Positions 24,198-33,004 of a stretch of DNA of 64,000 bases are shown here, piece after piece (the stretch's first letter is position 1; each line of letters starts with the position of its first letter). The stretch is taken from the NCBI RefSeq assembly GCF_003050905.1, contig NZ_QAOT01000010.1; one strand, given 5' to 3'. The notes beneath the pieces are model-generated. The model did not search any database. It worked only from the letters and a program-made list of their open reading frames with translations, and was not told where the DNA came from. The translations under genes and the position numbers were made by a program. Origin of the DNA: Cereibacter_A azotoformans. Lineage in GTDB: Bacteria; Pseudomonadota; Alphaproteobacteria; Rhodobacterales; Rhodobacteraceae.

Positions 24198-25876
24198 CGC
24201 CCGCCGCGCGCGGCAAGCTCGGCGTGGGTGCCCAGCTCGGCGATGCGGCCTTCCTCCATCACCACGATCCGATCTGCATGGCGGATCGTGGCGAGGCGGT
24301 GCGCGATGATCAGCGTGGTCCGGCCCACCGCCAGCGCGTCGAGCGCCGTCTGGATCTCGCGCTCGGTCTCGGTGTCGAGGGCCGAGGTCGCCTCGTCGAG
24401 GATCAGGATCGGCGGGTTCTTCAGGAAGGCGCGCGCAATGGCCACCCTCTGTTTCTGCCCGCCCGACAGCATCACACCGCGTTCGCCCACCACCGTGTCG
24501 AGCCCCTCGGGAAGTGAGGCGATCATCGGCCCAAGCTGCGCCTGTTCCGCCGCGAGACGGATCTCGGCCTCGGAGGCGTCCAGCCGGCCATAGGCGATGT
24601 TCTCGCGCAGCGTGCCGCCAAAGAGGAAGACGTCCTGGCTCACGATGCCGATCTGGCGGCGCAGGCTCTCGATCGTCATGTCCGCCAACGGGATGCCGTC
24701 GATCGTGATCCGCCCCTCGTCGGGGTCGTAGAAGCGGGGCACAAGGGCCAGCAGCGTCGTCTTGCCCGCGCCGGACGGCCCCACGAAGGCCAGCGTCTCG
24801 CCGGGCCGGACCGAGAGGTCGATCCCTCTCAGCACCGCGCGGCCGCGGTCATAGTCGAAGCCCACCTTCTCGAACCGGATCGCCCCCGACAGCCGCGGCG
24901 CCGGGCGGGCGTCGGGCGCATCGGCGATTTCGGGCTCGGTCTCGAGCAGTTCGAGGTAGCGGCGGAAGCCCGCGATGCCCCGCGGATAGGTCTCGATCAC
25001 CGCGGCGATCTTTTCCAGCGGCCGGAAGAAGACATTCACGAGCAGCAGGAAGCCCACGAACCCGCCGGTGGACAGCTCGCCCGAGAGCACGAACCCCGCT
25101 CCCGCGACCATCACCACCAGCTGGACCGACCGCATCCCCATGTAGTTCAGGGCCTGCGAGGCCGCCATGACGCGGTAGGCCGCAAGCTTGGTGTCGCGGT
25201 AGCGGGCGTTGTCCTGGGCAAAGAGCGCCTTCTCGTGCCCCTCGTTCGCGAAGGCCTGCACGACGCGGATGCCGCCCACATTCTCCTCGAGCCGCACATT
25301 GAAATCAGCAACGCGGGCGTAGATGGCCCTCCAGGTGGCGGTCATCCGGCCGCCGTAGATGGTCACCAGCGCCACCGTCGCCGGTACGATCAGCGCCGTC
25401 AGCAGCGCAAGCTGGCTGTTGATCGACAGCATGAGGGCGAAGGCGCCGATGAAGGTCATCACGGCGATGAAGAGATCCTCGGGGCCGTGGTGGGCCACCT
25501 CGCCGATCTCCTCGAGATCGCGCGTGACACGCGCCACCAGCTTGCCGGTGCGCACACGGTCGAAATAGCGGAACGAGAGCTTCTGGAGATGTTCGAACGC
25601 CCGCCGCCGCATCTCGGTCTCGATGTTGATGCCCAGCATGTGGCCCCAGTAGGTGACCACGGCCATCAGGCCGGTGTTCAGCAGATAGATCAGCAGAAGC
25701 GCCGCCGCGGCCACAAGCGTGAGCCCCCAGTCGCCGCGCGGCAGAAGGCGGTCGATGAACCCTTGCACCGCAAGCGGAAAGGCCAGTTCCAGCAGGCCCG
25801 AGACGACGGCGCAGCCGAAGTCCAACCAGAAGAGGCCAAGCCACGGCCGGTAATAGGCGAAGAACTGACGGAGCAT
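24173..25876 (-). CDS. ABC transporter, fused permease and ATPase (exporter type)
   Basis: A 567-residue half-transporter with six helices in the first about 310 residues, followed by an ATPase domain. Walker A GPSGAGKTTL, signature LSGGQKQR, Walker B ILILDEATSALD and switch His (IIAHRLATI) are all intact. It belongs to the MsbA/lipid-drug exporter class and should act as a homodimer. Proximity to the siderophore reductase suggests a possible iron or siderophore role, but the two are convergent, not in one operon. No specific substrate can be read. Confidence 0.88.
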   Translation of the reverse strand: MLRQFFAYYRPWLGLFWLDFGCAVVSGLLELAFPLAVQGFIDRLLPRGDWGLTLVAAAALLLIYLLNTGLMAVVTYWGHMLGINIETEMRRRAFEHLQKLSFRYFDRVRTGKLVARVTRDLEEIGEVAHHGPEDLFIAVMTFIGAFALMLSINSQLALLTALIVPATVALVTIYGGRMTATWRAIYARVADFNVRLEENVGGIRVVQAFANEGHEKALFAQDNARYRDTKLAAYRVMAASQALNYMGMRSVQLVVMVAGAGFVLSGELSTGGFVGFLLLVNVFFRPLEKIAAVIETYPRGIAGFRRYLELLETEPEIADAPDARPAPRLSGAIRFEKVGFDYDRGRAVLRGIDLSVRPGETLAFVGPSGAGKTTLLALVPRFYDPDEGRITIDGIPLADMTIESLRRQIGIVSQDVFLFGGTLRENIAYGRLDASEAEIRLAAEQAQLGPMIASLPEGLDTVVGERGVMLSGGQKQRVAIARAFLKNPPILILDEATSALDTETEREIQTALDALAVGRTTLIIAHRLATIRHADRIVVMEEGRIAELGTHAELAARGGRYARLSAA

Positions 25877-26058
25877 CGCAGGGCCTTCGTGCGGGATCGG
25901 GTGCGGCGGCTGGCATGGCCGGAGGGGCGCGCCGGACCCTCCGGCACGGGCCCTCGAACGGCGGGCTGGCTGTCCCTCTCCTGCGCCGGATTGCCGCGGA
26001 TTACCAGACCTTCCGTGCCACCAACCCCTGTTTCGCGGCGGGCCGGGTCGTGGCTTCG

Positions 26059-26484
26059 TCAGCCGCTGTTCATCTTGCGCGCGGCCGACGCCGCCTCGGC
26101 GTCCATCCAGAAGATCTCGAGCGTGTTGCCGTCCGGGTCCATGACCGTGCGCTGATACATCCAGCCGTGATCGTCGGCGGGCTTCGGCTCTTTCCCGCCG
26201 GTCGAGAGCGCGGCGGCCAGCAGGTCGTCCACCGCGTCGCGGCTGTCGCGCGACAGCGCGATGAGGACGGCCGTGCTTGCGCTCGTGTCCGCGCGGGGCA
26301 GGGTGCAGAATCCCTCGAACCGCTCGTGCGTCAGCAGCATGAAGCGGATCGTGTCGGAGACCGTGATGCAGGCCGCGGTGTCATCCGAGAACTGCGCGTC
26401 CAGGCCGAACCCGAGCGACCGGTAGAACGGGATGGACCGCGCGAGATCGGACACGGGCAGGTTGACGAAGATCGACTGGGGCAT
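26059..26484 (-). CDS. VOC-superfamily (glyoxalase/bleomycin-resistance-like) protein
   Basis: A 141-residue protein with the paired beta-alpha-beta-beta-beta layout of the vicinal oxygen chelate fold. It starts QSIFVNLPVSDLARSIPFYR and ends DPDGNTLEIFWMD, which are typical ends of the two modules, with E near residue 126 as a possible metal ligand. This subgroup (close to PhnB/YycE-like proteins) often lacks full metal sites, and the function is unknown. It is alone, downstream of the fab operon in the same direction with an 84-base gap. Confidence 0.75.
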   Translation of the reverse strand: MPQSIFVNLPVSDLARSIPFYRSLGFGLDAQFSDDTAACITVSDTIRFMLLTHERFEGFCTLPRADTSASTAVLIALSRDSRDAVDDLLAAALSTGGKEPKPADDHGWMYQRTVMDPDGNTLEIFWMDAEAASAARKMNSG

Positions 26485-26568
26485 GACAGGTTCCCTCGGT
26501 GTCAGGTGATGCGGCCGGGGCCGCAGACCTGCAACGGGGCCGTGGGTGCCCGCGTTCCCTCCGTCGCG

Positions 26569-27357
26569 CTAGAGATGCTCGGGCTGGGGCATCCCGAGGA
26601 CATGGTAGCCCCCGTCCACCCGCACGATCTCGCCCGTGGTGCAGGCGCCGTAGTCCGAGGCCAGCCAGACCGCCGTGCCGCCCACCGCCTCGAGCGTGGC
26701 ATTGGCGCGCAGCGGGGCGTTCGCCTCGGAATGACGGTAGGTGGCGCGCGCGCCCGCGATCGCGGCGCCGGCCAGCGTCTTCATCGGCCCCGGCGAGATC
26801 GCGTTGACCCGGATCTTCTGGGGCCCGAGATCATTGGCCAGATAGCGCACGGCCGATTCCAGCGCCGATTTCGCCACGCCCATCACGTTGTAATAGGGCG
26901 TCACCCGGTTCGAGCCCTGATAGGTCAGCGTCAGCAGCGCCCCACCCTCGGGCATCAGCTCGGCCGAGCGGCGTGCGATGTCGATGAAGGAAAAGCACGA
27001 GATCGTCAGCGAGTTGCGGAAGTTCTCGCGCGTCGTGTTGATGAAGCGGCCCGCGAGCTCGCCCTTGTCGGAATAGGCGATGGCATGGACCACGAAGTCC
27101 AGCGTCCCCCAACGGTCCTTGAGCGCCGCAAAGCAGGCGTCGAGCGACTCGTCCTTCGTGACATCGACATCCACGAGGAAGTCCGAGCCGACCGAGGCGG
27201 CGAGCGGTTCGACCCGCCGGCCGAACGCCTCGCCCTGATAGGAGAAGGCCAGCTCTGCCCCCTCGGCGGCCAGCGCCCGCGCGATGCCCCAGGCGATCGA
27301 GCGGTCGTTCGCGACCCCCATCACCAGACCGCGTTTACCCTTCATCAGCTCGGCCAT
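26569..27357 (-). CDS. fabI: Enoyl-[acyl-carrier-protein] reductase FabI
   Basis: A 262-residue NADH-dependent SDR-fold enzyme that reduces trans-2-enoyl-ACP in each elongation cycle of fatty acid synthesis. The FabI-type nucleotide motif GLVMGVANDRSIAWGIA is near the N-terminus and the catalytic Tyr-x6-Lys is seen in YNVMGVAK near residue 157. It is the third gene of fabA-fabB-fabI, 10 bases after the fabB stop. FabI is the target of triclosan. Confidence 0.95.
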   Translation of the reverse strand: MAELMKGKRGLVMGVANDRSIAWGIARALAAEGAELAFSYQGEAFGRRVEPLAASVGSDFLVDVDVTKDESLDACFAALKDRWGTLDFVVHAIAYSDKGELAGRFINTTRENFRNSLTISCFSFIDIARRSAELMPEGGALLTLTYQGSNRVTPYYNVMGVAKSALESAVRYLANDLGPQKIRVNAISPGPMKTLAGAAIAGARATYRHSEANAPLRANATLEAVGGTAVWLASDYGACTTGEIVRVDGGYHVLGMPQPEHL

Positions 27358-27367
27358 CCGTGCGACC

Positions 27368-28597
27368 TCAGTTGTTGAACTTGCTCAGGACAAGCGTGGC
27401 GTTGGTGCCGCCGAAGCCGAAGCTGTTCGACAGGACCGAGTCGATCTCGACCCCCTCGCGAAGGCTGGTGGCGATCTCGTCGGGCCGGATCTCGGGATCG
27501 AGCTGGCTCACGTTGGCCGAGGCCGCGATGAAGCCGCCCTGCATCATCAGCATCGAGTAGATCGCCTCGTGCACGCCGGTGGCGCCCAGCGAATGGCCGG
27601 TCAGCGACTTGGTCGAGGAGATCGGCGGGACGTTGCCTTCGCCGAAGATCCGGCGGATCGCCTTGACCTCGGTCACATCGCCCGCGGGCGTCGAGGTGCC
27701 GTGGGCGTTGATGTAGTCGATCCGCCGCCCCTCGGGCAGCGTGGACAGCGCCAGCCGCATCGACCGCTCGCCGCCCTCGCCCGAGGGCGCGACCATGTCG
27801 GCCCCGTCGGAGGTGGCGCCGTAACCCGTCACCTCGGCATAGATCTTCGCGCCGCGCGCGCGGGCATGTTCCAGCTCTTCCAGCACCACGACGCCGCCGC
27901 CGCCCGCGATCACGAAGCCGTCGCGCGTCGCGTCGAAGGCGCGCGAGGCCGTTTCGGGTGCGTCGTTGTATTTCGACGACATGGCGCCCATCGCGTCAAA
28001 GAGGCAGGAGAGCGTCCAGTCCAGCTCTTCCCCGCCGCCGGCAAAGACCACGTCCTGCTTGCCCATCTGGATCAGTTCGGTCCCGTTGCCGATGCAATGG
28101 GCCGAGGTCGAGCAGGCCGAGGTGATCGAGTAGTTCACGCCCTTGATCTTGAAAGGAGTGGCAAGGCAGGCCGAGTTGGTCGAGCTCATGCAGCGGGTGA
28201 CCATGAACGGCCCCATCCGCTTGGGAGAGCCCTTCTCGATGACGATCTTGTGGGCCTGGAAGAAGTTCGAGGTCGAAGGCCCGCCCGAGCCCATCACGAG
28301 GCCCGAGCGCGGGTTCGAGACGTCGCTCTCCTCAAGGCCGGAGTCCTTGATCGCCTGCTCCATCGCGATGAAGTTGTAGGCGGCGCCGGAGCCCATGAAG
28401 CGCAGGTCGCGCTTGTCGATATGGTCCTCGAGCACGATCTTCGGCATGCCGTGGACCTGGCTGCGGAAGCCGTGCCCGGCATATTCCTCCGAAAAGGAAA
28501 TGCCCGAGCGGCCGGCACGCAGGCTCGCTTCCACTTCGGCGGCATTGTTCCCGATCGGCGAGACGATGCCGATCCCGGTGATGACGACGCGGCGCAT
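27368..28597 (-). CDS. fabB: 3-oxoacyl-[acyl-carrier-protein] synthase I FabB
   Basis: A 409-residue condensing enzyme. The catalytic Cys is in TSACSTSAHCIGNG near residue 161, and the two His in NAHGTSTPAGD and LTGHSLGATGVHE complete the Cys-His-His triad of KAS I/II. Pairing with fabA identifies it as FabB, which elongates the cis-3-decenoyl-ACP made by FabA and so commits to unsaturated fatty acids (vaccenate in this group). It is 18 bases after the fabA stop. Confidence 0.95.
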   Translation of the reverse strand: MRRVVITGIGIVSPIGNNAAEVEASLRAGRSGISFSEEYAGHGFRSQVHGMPKIVLEDHIDKRDLRFMGSGAAYNFIAMEQAIKDSGLEESDVSNPRSGLVMGSGGPSTSNFFQAHKIVIEKGSPKRMGPFMVTRCMSSTNSACLATPFKIKGVNYSITSACSTSAHCIGNGTELIQMGKQDVVFAGGGEELDWTLSCLFDAMGAMSSKYNDAPETASRAFDATRDGFVIAGGGGVVVLEELEHARARGAKIYAEVTGYGATSDGADMVAPSGEGGERSMRLALSTLPEGRRIDYINAHGTSTPAGDVTEVKAIRRIFGEGNVPPISSTKSLTGHSLGATGVHEAIYSMLMMQGGFIAASANVSQLDPEIRPDEIATSLREGVEIDSVLSNSFGFGGTNATLVLSKFNN

Positions 28598-28615
28598 GGG
28601 CTTTCCTCCCCCGGG

Positions 28616-29128
28616 TCAGGCAGCAGCGGCCAGACCGACTTTCATGTCCTTGACGGTGTAGATTTCCTCGCCGTCGGCGAAGACGCGGCCGTCCGCCACG
28701 CCCATCTTGAGCCGACGGTCGATCACGCGGGTGAAATCGACGTGATAGGTGACGAGCTTGCGATCCGGCCGGACCATGCCCGAGAGCTTCACCTCACCCA
28801 CGCCGAGCGCGAAGCCCTGGCCCTGCCAGCCGCGCCAGCCGAGGTTGAAGCCGGTCAGTTGCCACAGGCCGTCCAGCCCGAGGCAGCCGGGCATGACCGG
28901 GTTGCCCGGAAAGTGGCACCCGAAGAACCACAGGTCCGGGTGGATGTCGAACTCGGCCACCACATGACCCTTGCCGTGAAGTCCGCCATCCGCCGAAATC
29001 TCGGTGATGCGGTCCATCATCAGCATCGGCGGCAGCGGCAGCTGGGCATTGCCCGGCCCGAAGAGTTCGCCCCGCGCGCAAGCCAGCAGCGCCTCCTTGT
29101 CGAAGCTCGTCGGATAGTCCGCCATCAT
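28616..29128 (-). CDS. fabA: 3-hydroxydecanoyl-ACP dehydratase/isomerase FabA
   Basis: A 170-residue hotdog-fold enzyme. The active-site His lies in GCHFPGNPVMPG and the acidic partner in CLGLDGLWQ, as in E. coli FabA. It dehydrates 3-hydroxydecanoyl-ACP and isomerises the product to cis-3-decenoyl-ACP, the branch point to unsaturated fatty acids. It is first in the fabA-fabB-fabI operon. The divergent irr gene lies 143 bases away, a conserved neighbourhood in Rhodobacterales. Confidence 0.95.
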   Translation of the reverse strand: MMADYPTSFDKEALLACARGELFGPGNAQLPLPPMLMMDRITEISADGGLHGKGHVVAEFDIHPDLWFFGCHFPGNPVMPGCLGLDGLWQLTGFNLGWRGWQGQGFALGVGEVKLSGMVRPDRKLVTYHVDFTRVIDRRLKMGVADGRVFADGEEIYTVKDMKVGLAAAA

Positions 29129-29271
29129 TCTCCGTCCGTCCCTGGGTCAACCGCTTCCCCTTAGCATCGGCACCGAAGGACTGGCAAGGGCGGCGCCCTG
29201 CGTCACCGGCGCAGGCCGGGCGGACCCGCACGGGTGTTTCCGTTTGAAATCGGGGCGCGGAATGGGATAAG

Positions 29272-29712
29272 ATGCATCTCATGGCAGATGGAAACATGGC
29301 ACCTACGGCGATCGAACGCGGCACCGAATGGCTGACGAAGGGGGGCTTGCGCCCCACGCGTCAGCGGGTGGCTTTGGCGGCCCTGCTCGTCGGTGACGGG
29401 CGTGACAGGCATGTGACGGCGGAGAGTCTTTTTGCCGCAGCCGGGCAGTCCAGCGACAAGGTCAGCCTCGCGACCGTTTACAACACGCTCCGCGCCTTCT
29501 GCGAAGCCGGCCTCATGCAGGAAGTGGTGGTCGATGGCGCCCGCAGCTACTTCGACACGCGCGTGGACAATCACCCCCATTTCTTCTGGGAAGATACGGC
29601 CGACCTCTTCGACGCCCCGGCCGACCAGCTCGAGATCACCCGCATCCCCGAGCTTCCCGAAGGCGCCGAACTCAGCCGCGTCGATGTGGTGATCCGCCTC
29701 AAGCGGTCCTGA
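29272..29712 (+). CDS. irr: Irr, Fur-family iron response regulator
   Basis: A 146-residue Fur-superfamily regulator. The winged-helix DNA-binding domain covers about residues 15-85 (GLRPTRQRVALAALL, then SLATVYNTLRAFCEAGL). The dimerisation part contains NHPHFFWEDT, where Irr proteins usually have an HHH/HxH heme-binding motif; here it reads HPH. No N-terminal heme regulatory Cys-Pro is seen. In Rhodobacterales and rhizobia Irr represses or activates iron and heme genes under iron limitation. Divergence from fabA supports the name. ATG at 29272 has GGATAAG upstream; 29281 is an alternative start. Confidence 0.87.
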   Translation: MHLMADGNMAPTAIERGTEWLTKGGLRPTRQRVALAALLVGDGRDRHVTAESLFAAAGQSSDKVSLATVYNTLRAFCEAGLMQEVVVDGARSYFDTRVDNHPHFFWEDTADLFDAPADQLEITRIPELPEGAELSRVDVVIRLKRS

Positions 29713-29839
29713 CAGGCACATCGGCGGCCCTTTCGCCTGCGCCTGCAGCATCCGCGGGATCGGCCCTTTCTGGTCGCATGGCCTCGGAACCGGCCGGTCT
29801 GGCAGGGGTTGCCGAATGCGGGACCACAGGGGGCAGTTC

Positions 29840-30646
29840 ATGCTGATACGTTTCGGATACGAGATCTCGGTGAACTGCGCCGGGGACACGCCGATGAACT
29901 GCCTGCTCGACATCCGGGACGAGCATCGCCCACAGCTCCGCTCGGCCGAGGTGGTCACGACCGAGCCGGAGGTTCCGATGGCGCTCCACCGGGACATGTT
30001 CGGCAACATCTGCCGACGGCTTGTGGTGCCGGCCGGCGACTTCACCATCCGCGGCGACGGTGTGATCGAGGATCCGGGCCATCCCGATCCCGAAGACCCG
30101 ACGGCCGAGGAGGTGCCCGTCGCCCGCCTGCCCGACGAGACGCTGCCGTTTCTGCTCGGATCGCGTTACTGCGAGACGGACCGGATCAGCCAGATCGCCT
30201 GGGACCTGTTCGGCGGGCTGGCTCCGGGCTGGGGGCGGGTCCAGGCGATCTCGGACTTTGCGCACCGCCACATCCGTTTCGATTATGCCAACGCCAGCTC
30301 GACCCGCACCGCCTATGAGGCGTGGGAGGACGGCACCGGCGTCTGCCGCGACTTCACCCACCTTGCGATCGCGCTCTGCCGGGCCCTGAACATCCCGGCG
30401 CGCTACGTCAATGGCTACCTCGGCGACATCGGCGTGCCGCCAGGGGGGCCGATGGACTTCTGCGCCTGGATGGAGGTCTATCTCGGCGGCCGCTGGCACA
30501 CGTTCGATCCGCGCAACAACCAGCGCAGGATCGGCCGGATCACCGTCGCGCGAGGCCGTGACGCGGCCGATGTCGCGCTGATCCACTCGTTCGGCCCGCA
30601 CACGCTGACGCACTTCTTCGTCCGCTGCGAAGAGCTGGAGGGCTGA
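29840..30646 (+). CDS. Transglutaminase-like (TGc) domain protein
   Basis: A 268-residue cytoplasmic protein. An N-terminal beta-rich domain (about 1-100) is followed by a transglutaminase-like core. The nucleophile C169 lies in GTGVCRDFTHLAIALCRAL and the Asp in TFDPRNN near 223. The usual catalytic His of the HAW segment is replaced: the sequence reads DFCAWMEVYLGG, with C208 there. Start 29840 follows AGGGGGGC. The family includes putative peptidases and amide-forming enzymes, often next to alpha-E proteins; no such partner is here. Function unknown. Confidence 0.78.
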   Translation: MLIRFGYEISVNCAGDTPMNCLLDIRDEHRPQLRSAEVVTTEPEVPMALHRDMFGNICRRLVVPAGDFTIRGDGVIEDPGHPDPEDPTAEEVPVARLPDETLPFLLGSRYCETDRISQIAWDLFGGLAPGWGRVQAISDFAHRHIRFDYANASSTRTAYEAWEDGTGVCRDFTHLAIALCRALNIPARYVNGYLGDIGVPPGGPMDFCAWMEVYLGGRWHTFDPRNNQRRIGRITVARGRDAADVALIHSFGPHTLTHFFVRCEELEG

Positions 30647-30655
30647 CAGCGCCGC

Positions 30656-30697
30656 CCCGTCCGCTGGCCGCAGGATGCCTGGACCTGTGCGGACGGG
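30656..30697. terminator. Inverted repeat in the convergent gap
   Basis: 9-base arms CCCGTCCGC / GCGGACGGG around a 24-base loop, between the stops of the transglutaminase-like gene and the SDR gene. Could act as a terminator for both. Confidence 0.3.
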
Positions 30698-30712
30698 TCA
30701 GGGTGGCCCGCC

Positions 30713-31474
30713 CTACTTCGGCCCCATCCTGAGCGCCCCGTCGAGGCGGATGGTCTCGCCATTCAGCATCGGGTTGGTGAGGATATGCAGCGCCAGCGCC
30801 GCAAACTCGGCGGGGCGGCCAAGGCGCGAGGGGAAGGGCACCGCGGCGCCGAGGCTTTCCTGCGCGGCCTCGGGCAGGCCCTTGAGCATGGCGGTCTCGA
30901 AGATGCCGGGGGCGATCGCGCACACCCGGATGCCGAGCGGCGCCAGCTCGCGCGCGGCGGGCAGGGTGAGACCCACGATCCCGCCCTTTGACGCCGCATA
31001 GGCCGTCTGGCCGATCTGCCCCTCCCATGCCGCGATGGAGGCCGTGTTGATCGCCACGCCCCGCTCGGCCGTGTCGAGCGGAGCCAGCCCGGCCGCGCCC
31101 GCCGCAAAGAGCCGCAGAAGGTTGAAGCTGCCGATCAGGTTCACCTCGATGGTGCGCCGGAAGTCGTCGAGCGGCATCGTGCCGCCCTTGCCCAGCATCT
31201 TCCTCGCCGGGGCCACGCCCGCGCAATTGACCAGGATGCGGGCCGCACCATGCGCGGCCGCGGCCCTTTCCACCGCCTCTTCGGCGCTCTCGGCCGAAGC
31301 GACGTCGCAGGCGAGGGCCAGCCCGCCAATGTCGGCCGCCACGGCCTCGGCCGCCGACAGGTTGAAATCCAGCAGCGCAACCCGCGCCCCCGCCGCCGCC
31401 AGCGCCCGCGCGGTGGCCTCGCCCAGACCCGACCCGGCGCCGGAGACCAGTGCCGCCTGATCCCTCACATCCAT
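30713..31474 (-). CDS. Short-chain dehydrogenase, 3-hydroxyacyl-CoA dehydrogenase type 2-like
   Basis: A 253-residue SDR. The NAD motif SGAGSGLGEA is near residue 11, and the catalytic Tyr-x3-Lys is in AYAASKGG. The C-terminal ILTNPMLNGETIRLDGALRM closely resembles human HSD17B10 (2-methyl-3-hydroxybutyryl-CoA/3-hydroxyacyl-CoA dehydrogenase). It probably oxidises a short or branched 3-hydroxyacyl-CoA. Its start overlaps the thiolase stop (TGATG), so the pair is translationally coupled: SDR product is the thiolase substrate. Confidence 0.86.
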   Translation of the reverse strand: MDVRDQAALVSGAGSGLGEATARALAAAGARVALLDFNLSAAEAVAADIGGLALACDVASAESAEEAVERAAAAHGAARILVNCAGVAPARKMLGKGGTMPLDDFRRTIEVNLIGSFNLLRLFAAGAAGLAPLDTAERGVAINTASIAAWEGQIGQTAYAASKGGIVGLTLPAARELAPLGIRVCAIAPGIFETAMLKGLPEAAQESLGAAVPFPSRLGRPAEFAALALHILTNPMLNGETIRLDGALRMGPK

Positions 31475-32637
31475 CAGAGCAACTCCACCGCCAGGGCCGT
31501 CGCCTCGCCGCCGCCGATGCAGAGCGACGCCACGCCCCGCGTCAATCCGCGGTCCCGCAGGGCGGACAAGAGGGTGACGATGATCCGCGCCCCTGAACAC
31601 CCGATCGGATGGCCGAGCGCGCAGGCGCCGCCGTTCACATTCACCTTGTCATGCGGCAGGTCGAGGTCGCGCATGGCGGCCATGGCCACGACGGCAAAGG
31701 CCTCGTTGATCTCGAAGAGGTCCACATCGCCCGCGTCCCAGCCCATCCGGTCGAGCAGTTTGCGGATCGCGACGATCGGCGCGGTGGTGAAGAGGTTCGG
31801 CGCCTGCGCATGGCTGGCATGGCCACGGATCGTCGCCAGCGGCGTGAGGCCTTGCGCCTCGGCGGCGCTCAGGCTGGTGATCACCAGCGCGGCCGCCCCG
31901 TCCGAGATCGAGGAGCTGTTCGCAGCCGTCACCGTGCCGCCCTCGCGGAAGGCGGGACGAAGCTGCGGGATCTTCTCGGGACGCGCCCGGCCCGGCGCCT
32001 CGTCATCGGCCACGTCATTGACCGCCACGACCTCTTCGGCAAAGCGGCCCCCCGAGATCGCGGCCTTCGCGCGCGAGAGGGATTCCAGCGCGTAGGCATC
32101 CTGCGCGTCGCGGGTGAACTGGTAGGCTTCGGCGCAATCCTCGGCGAAGGTGCCCATGGCGCGACCGCGATCATAGGCGTCCTCGAGCCCGTCGAGGAAC
32201 ATGTGGTCCATGACGCGGCCATGCCCGATCCGGTAGCCGCCCCGCGCCTTGTCGAGAAGGTAGGGCGCGTTCGACATGCTCTCCATGCCGCCCGCCACCA
32301 CGATGCGCGCGCTGTCGGCCCGGATCAGGTCGTGCGCAAGCATGACGGCCTTCATGCCCGAGCCGCACACCTTGTTGAGGGTCGAGCAGGGCACCGACTG
32401 GGGCAGCCCCGCCCCCATCGCCGCCTGCCGAGCCGGAGCCTGCCCGAGCCCCGCCGGCAGGACGCATCCCATGATCAGCTCGTCCACCGCCTCTGACGCC
32501 AGTCCCGCGCGCGTCAGCGCGGCCTCGATGGCCGTGGCGCCAAGTTCGACCGCCGTTCGACCCTTGAGCGCCCCCTGAAACGCCCCCATCGGCGTGCGTG
32601 CCGCCCCCGCGATCACGATCGGTTCCGCTGTCATCAA
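31474..32637 (-). CDS. Acetyl-CoA C-acyltransferase (thiolase)
   Basis: A 387-residue thiolase. The acyl-enzyme Cys is in NKVCGSGMKA near residue 88, and the C-terminal NGGACALGHPIGCSGAR carries the catalytic His and second Cys. It cleaves 3-ketoacyl-CoA with CoA, or runs the reverse condensation. The coupled downstream SDR resembles an enzyme of isoleucine and short-chain acyl-CoA breakdown, which points to a degradative role more than to PHB synthesis (no phaB or phaC is adjacent). Chain-length specificity cannot be read. Confidence 0.9.
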   Translation of the reverse strand: MMTAEPIVIAGAARTPMGAFQGALKGRTAVELGATAIEAALTRAGLASEAVDELIMGCVLPAGLGQAPARQAAMGAGLPQSVPCSTLNKVCGSGMKAVMLAHDLIRADSARIVVAGGMESMSNAPYLLDKARGGYRIGHGRVMDHMFLDGLEDAYDRGRAMGTFAEDCAEAYQFTRDAQDAYALESLSRAKAAISGGRFAEEVVAVNDVADDEAPGRARPEKIPQLRPAFREGGTVTAANSSSISDGAAALVITSLSAAEAQGLTPLATIRGHASHAQAPNLFTTAPIVAIRKLLDRMGWDAGDVDLFEINEAFAVVAMAAMRDLDLPHDKVNVNGGACALGHPIGCSGARIIVTLLSALRDRGLTRGVASLCIGGGEATALAVELL

Positions 32638-33004
32638 GCCCTCCCTTCCTGCTGACCGGCGAAGGCTAATCCGGCAGGCTCGTGCGGTGGAAGTGCAAAT
32701 GGCAGGTCAAAGGGCATCGTGACGTTCCGTAACGTCGGTGGGCAAGATCAGGCATCGACCGTTGGGCGGGTGGTTGACCCAGGGCACCATGCTGCGCCTG
32801 CGAATGGCTTTGGCCGGGCCGCGCGGGGCGTGACCGGGTCGCGGGCAAGGGATGGAAAGTGCGGCATATTGTTGCGGTTAGCGTCCCGCCGCCTGCATGG
32901 CGGGACTGCAGGGCCGGACGTAGACGCCGCTGCGGCGCAGCATTATGTTCCGCTCATCAATCGGCCTGTGCACAAAGGGCCAAACCTCTGGAAAGCGTCT
33001 CACG
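32638..33004. other. 367-base gap between the thiolase and a small secreted protein
   Basis: No gene is seen. It contains a perfect inverted repeat GACGTT-CCGT-AACGTC at 32721-32736, 84 bases upstream of the thiolase start, and presumably the promoters of the two divergent genes. Confidence 0.5.
32721..32736 (-). promoter_or_regulatory. Inverted repeat upstream of the thiolase-SDR operon
   Basis: GACGTT-CCGT-AACGTC, a 6-bp perfect dyad with a 4-base spacer, sized for a dimeric repressor. It is placed as an operator for the thiolase operon would be. The cognate regulator is unknown. Confidence 0.35.

Noticed and set aside
26511..26524. GCGGCC-GG-GGCCGC palindrome after fabI as terminator
   Set aside because: The 2-base spacer leaves only a short stem in a GC-rich gap and no T-run follows; not distinguishable from background.
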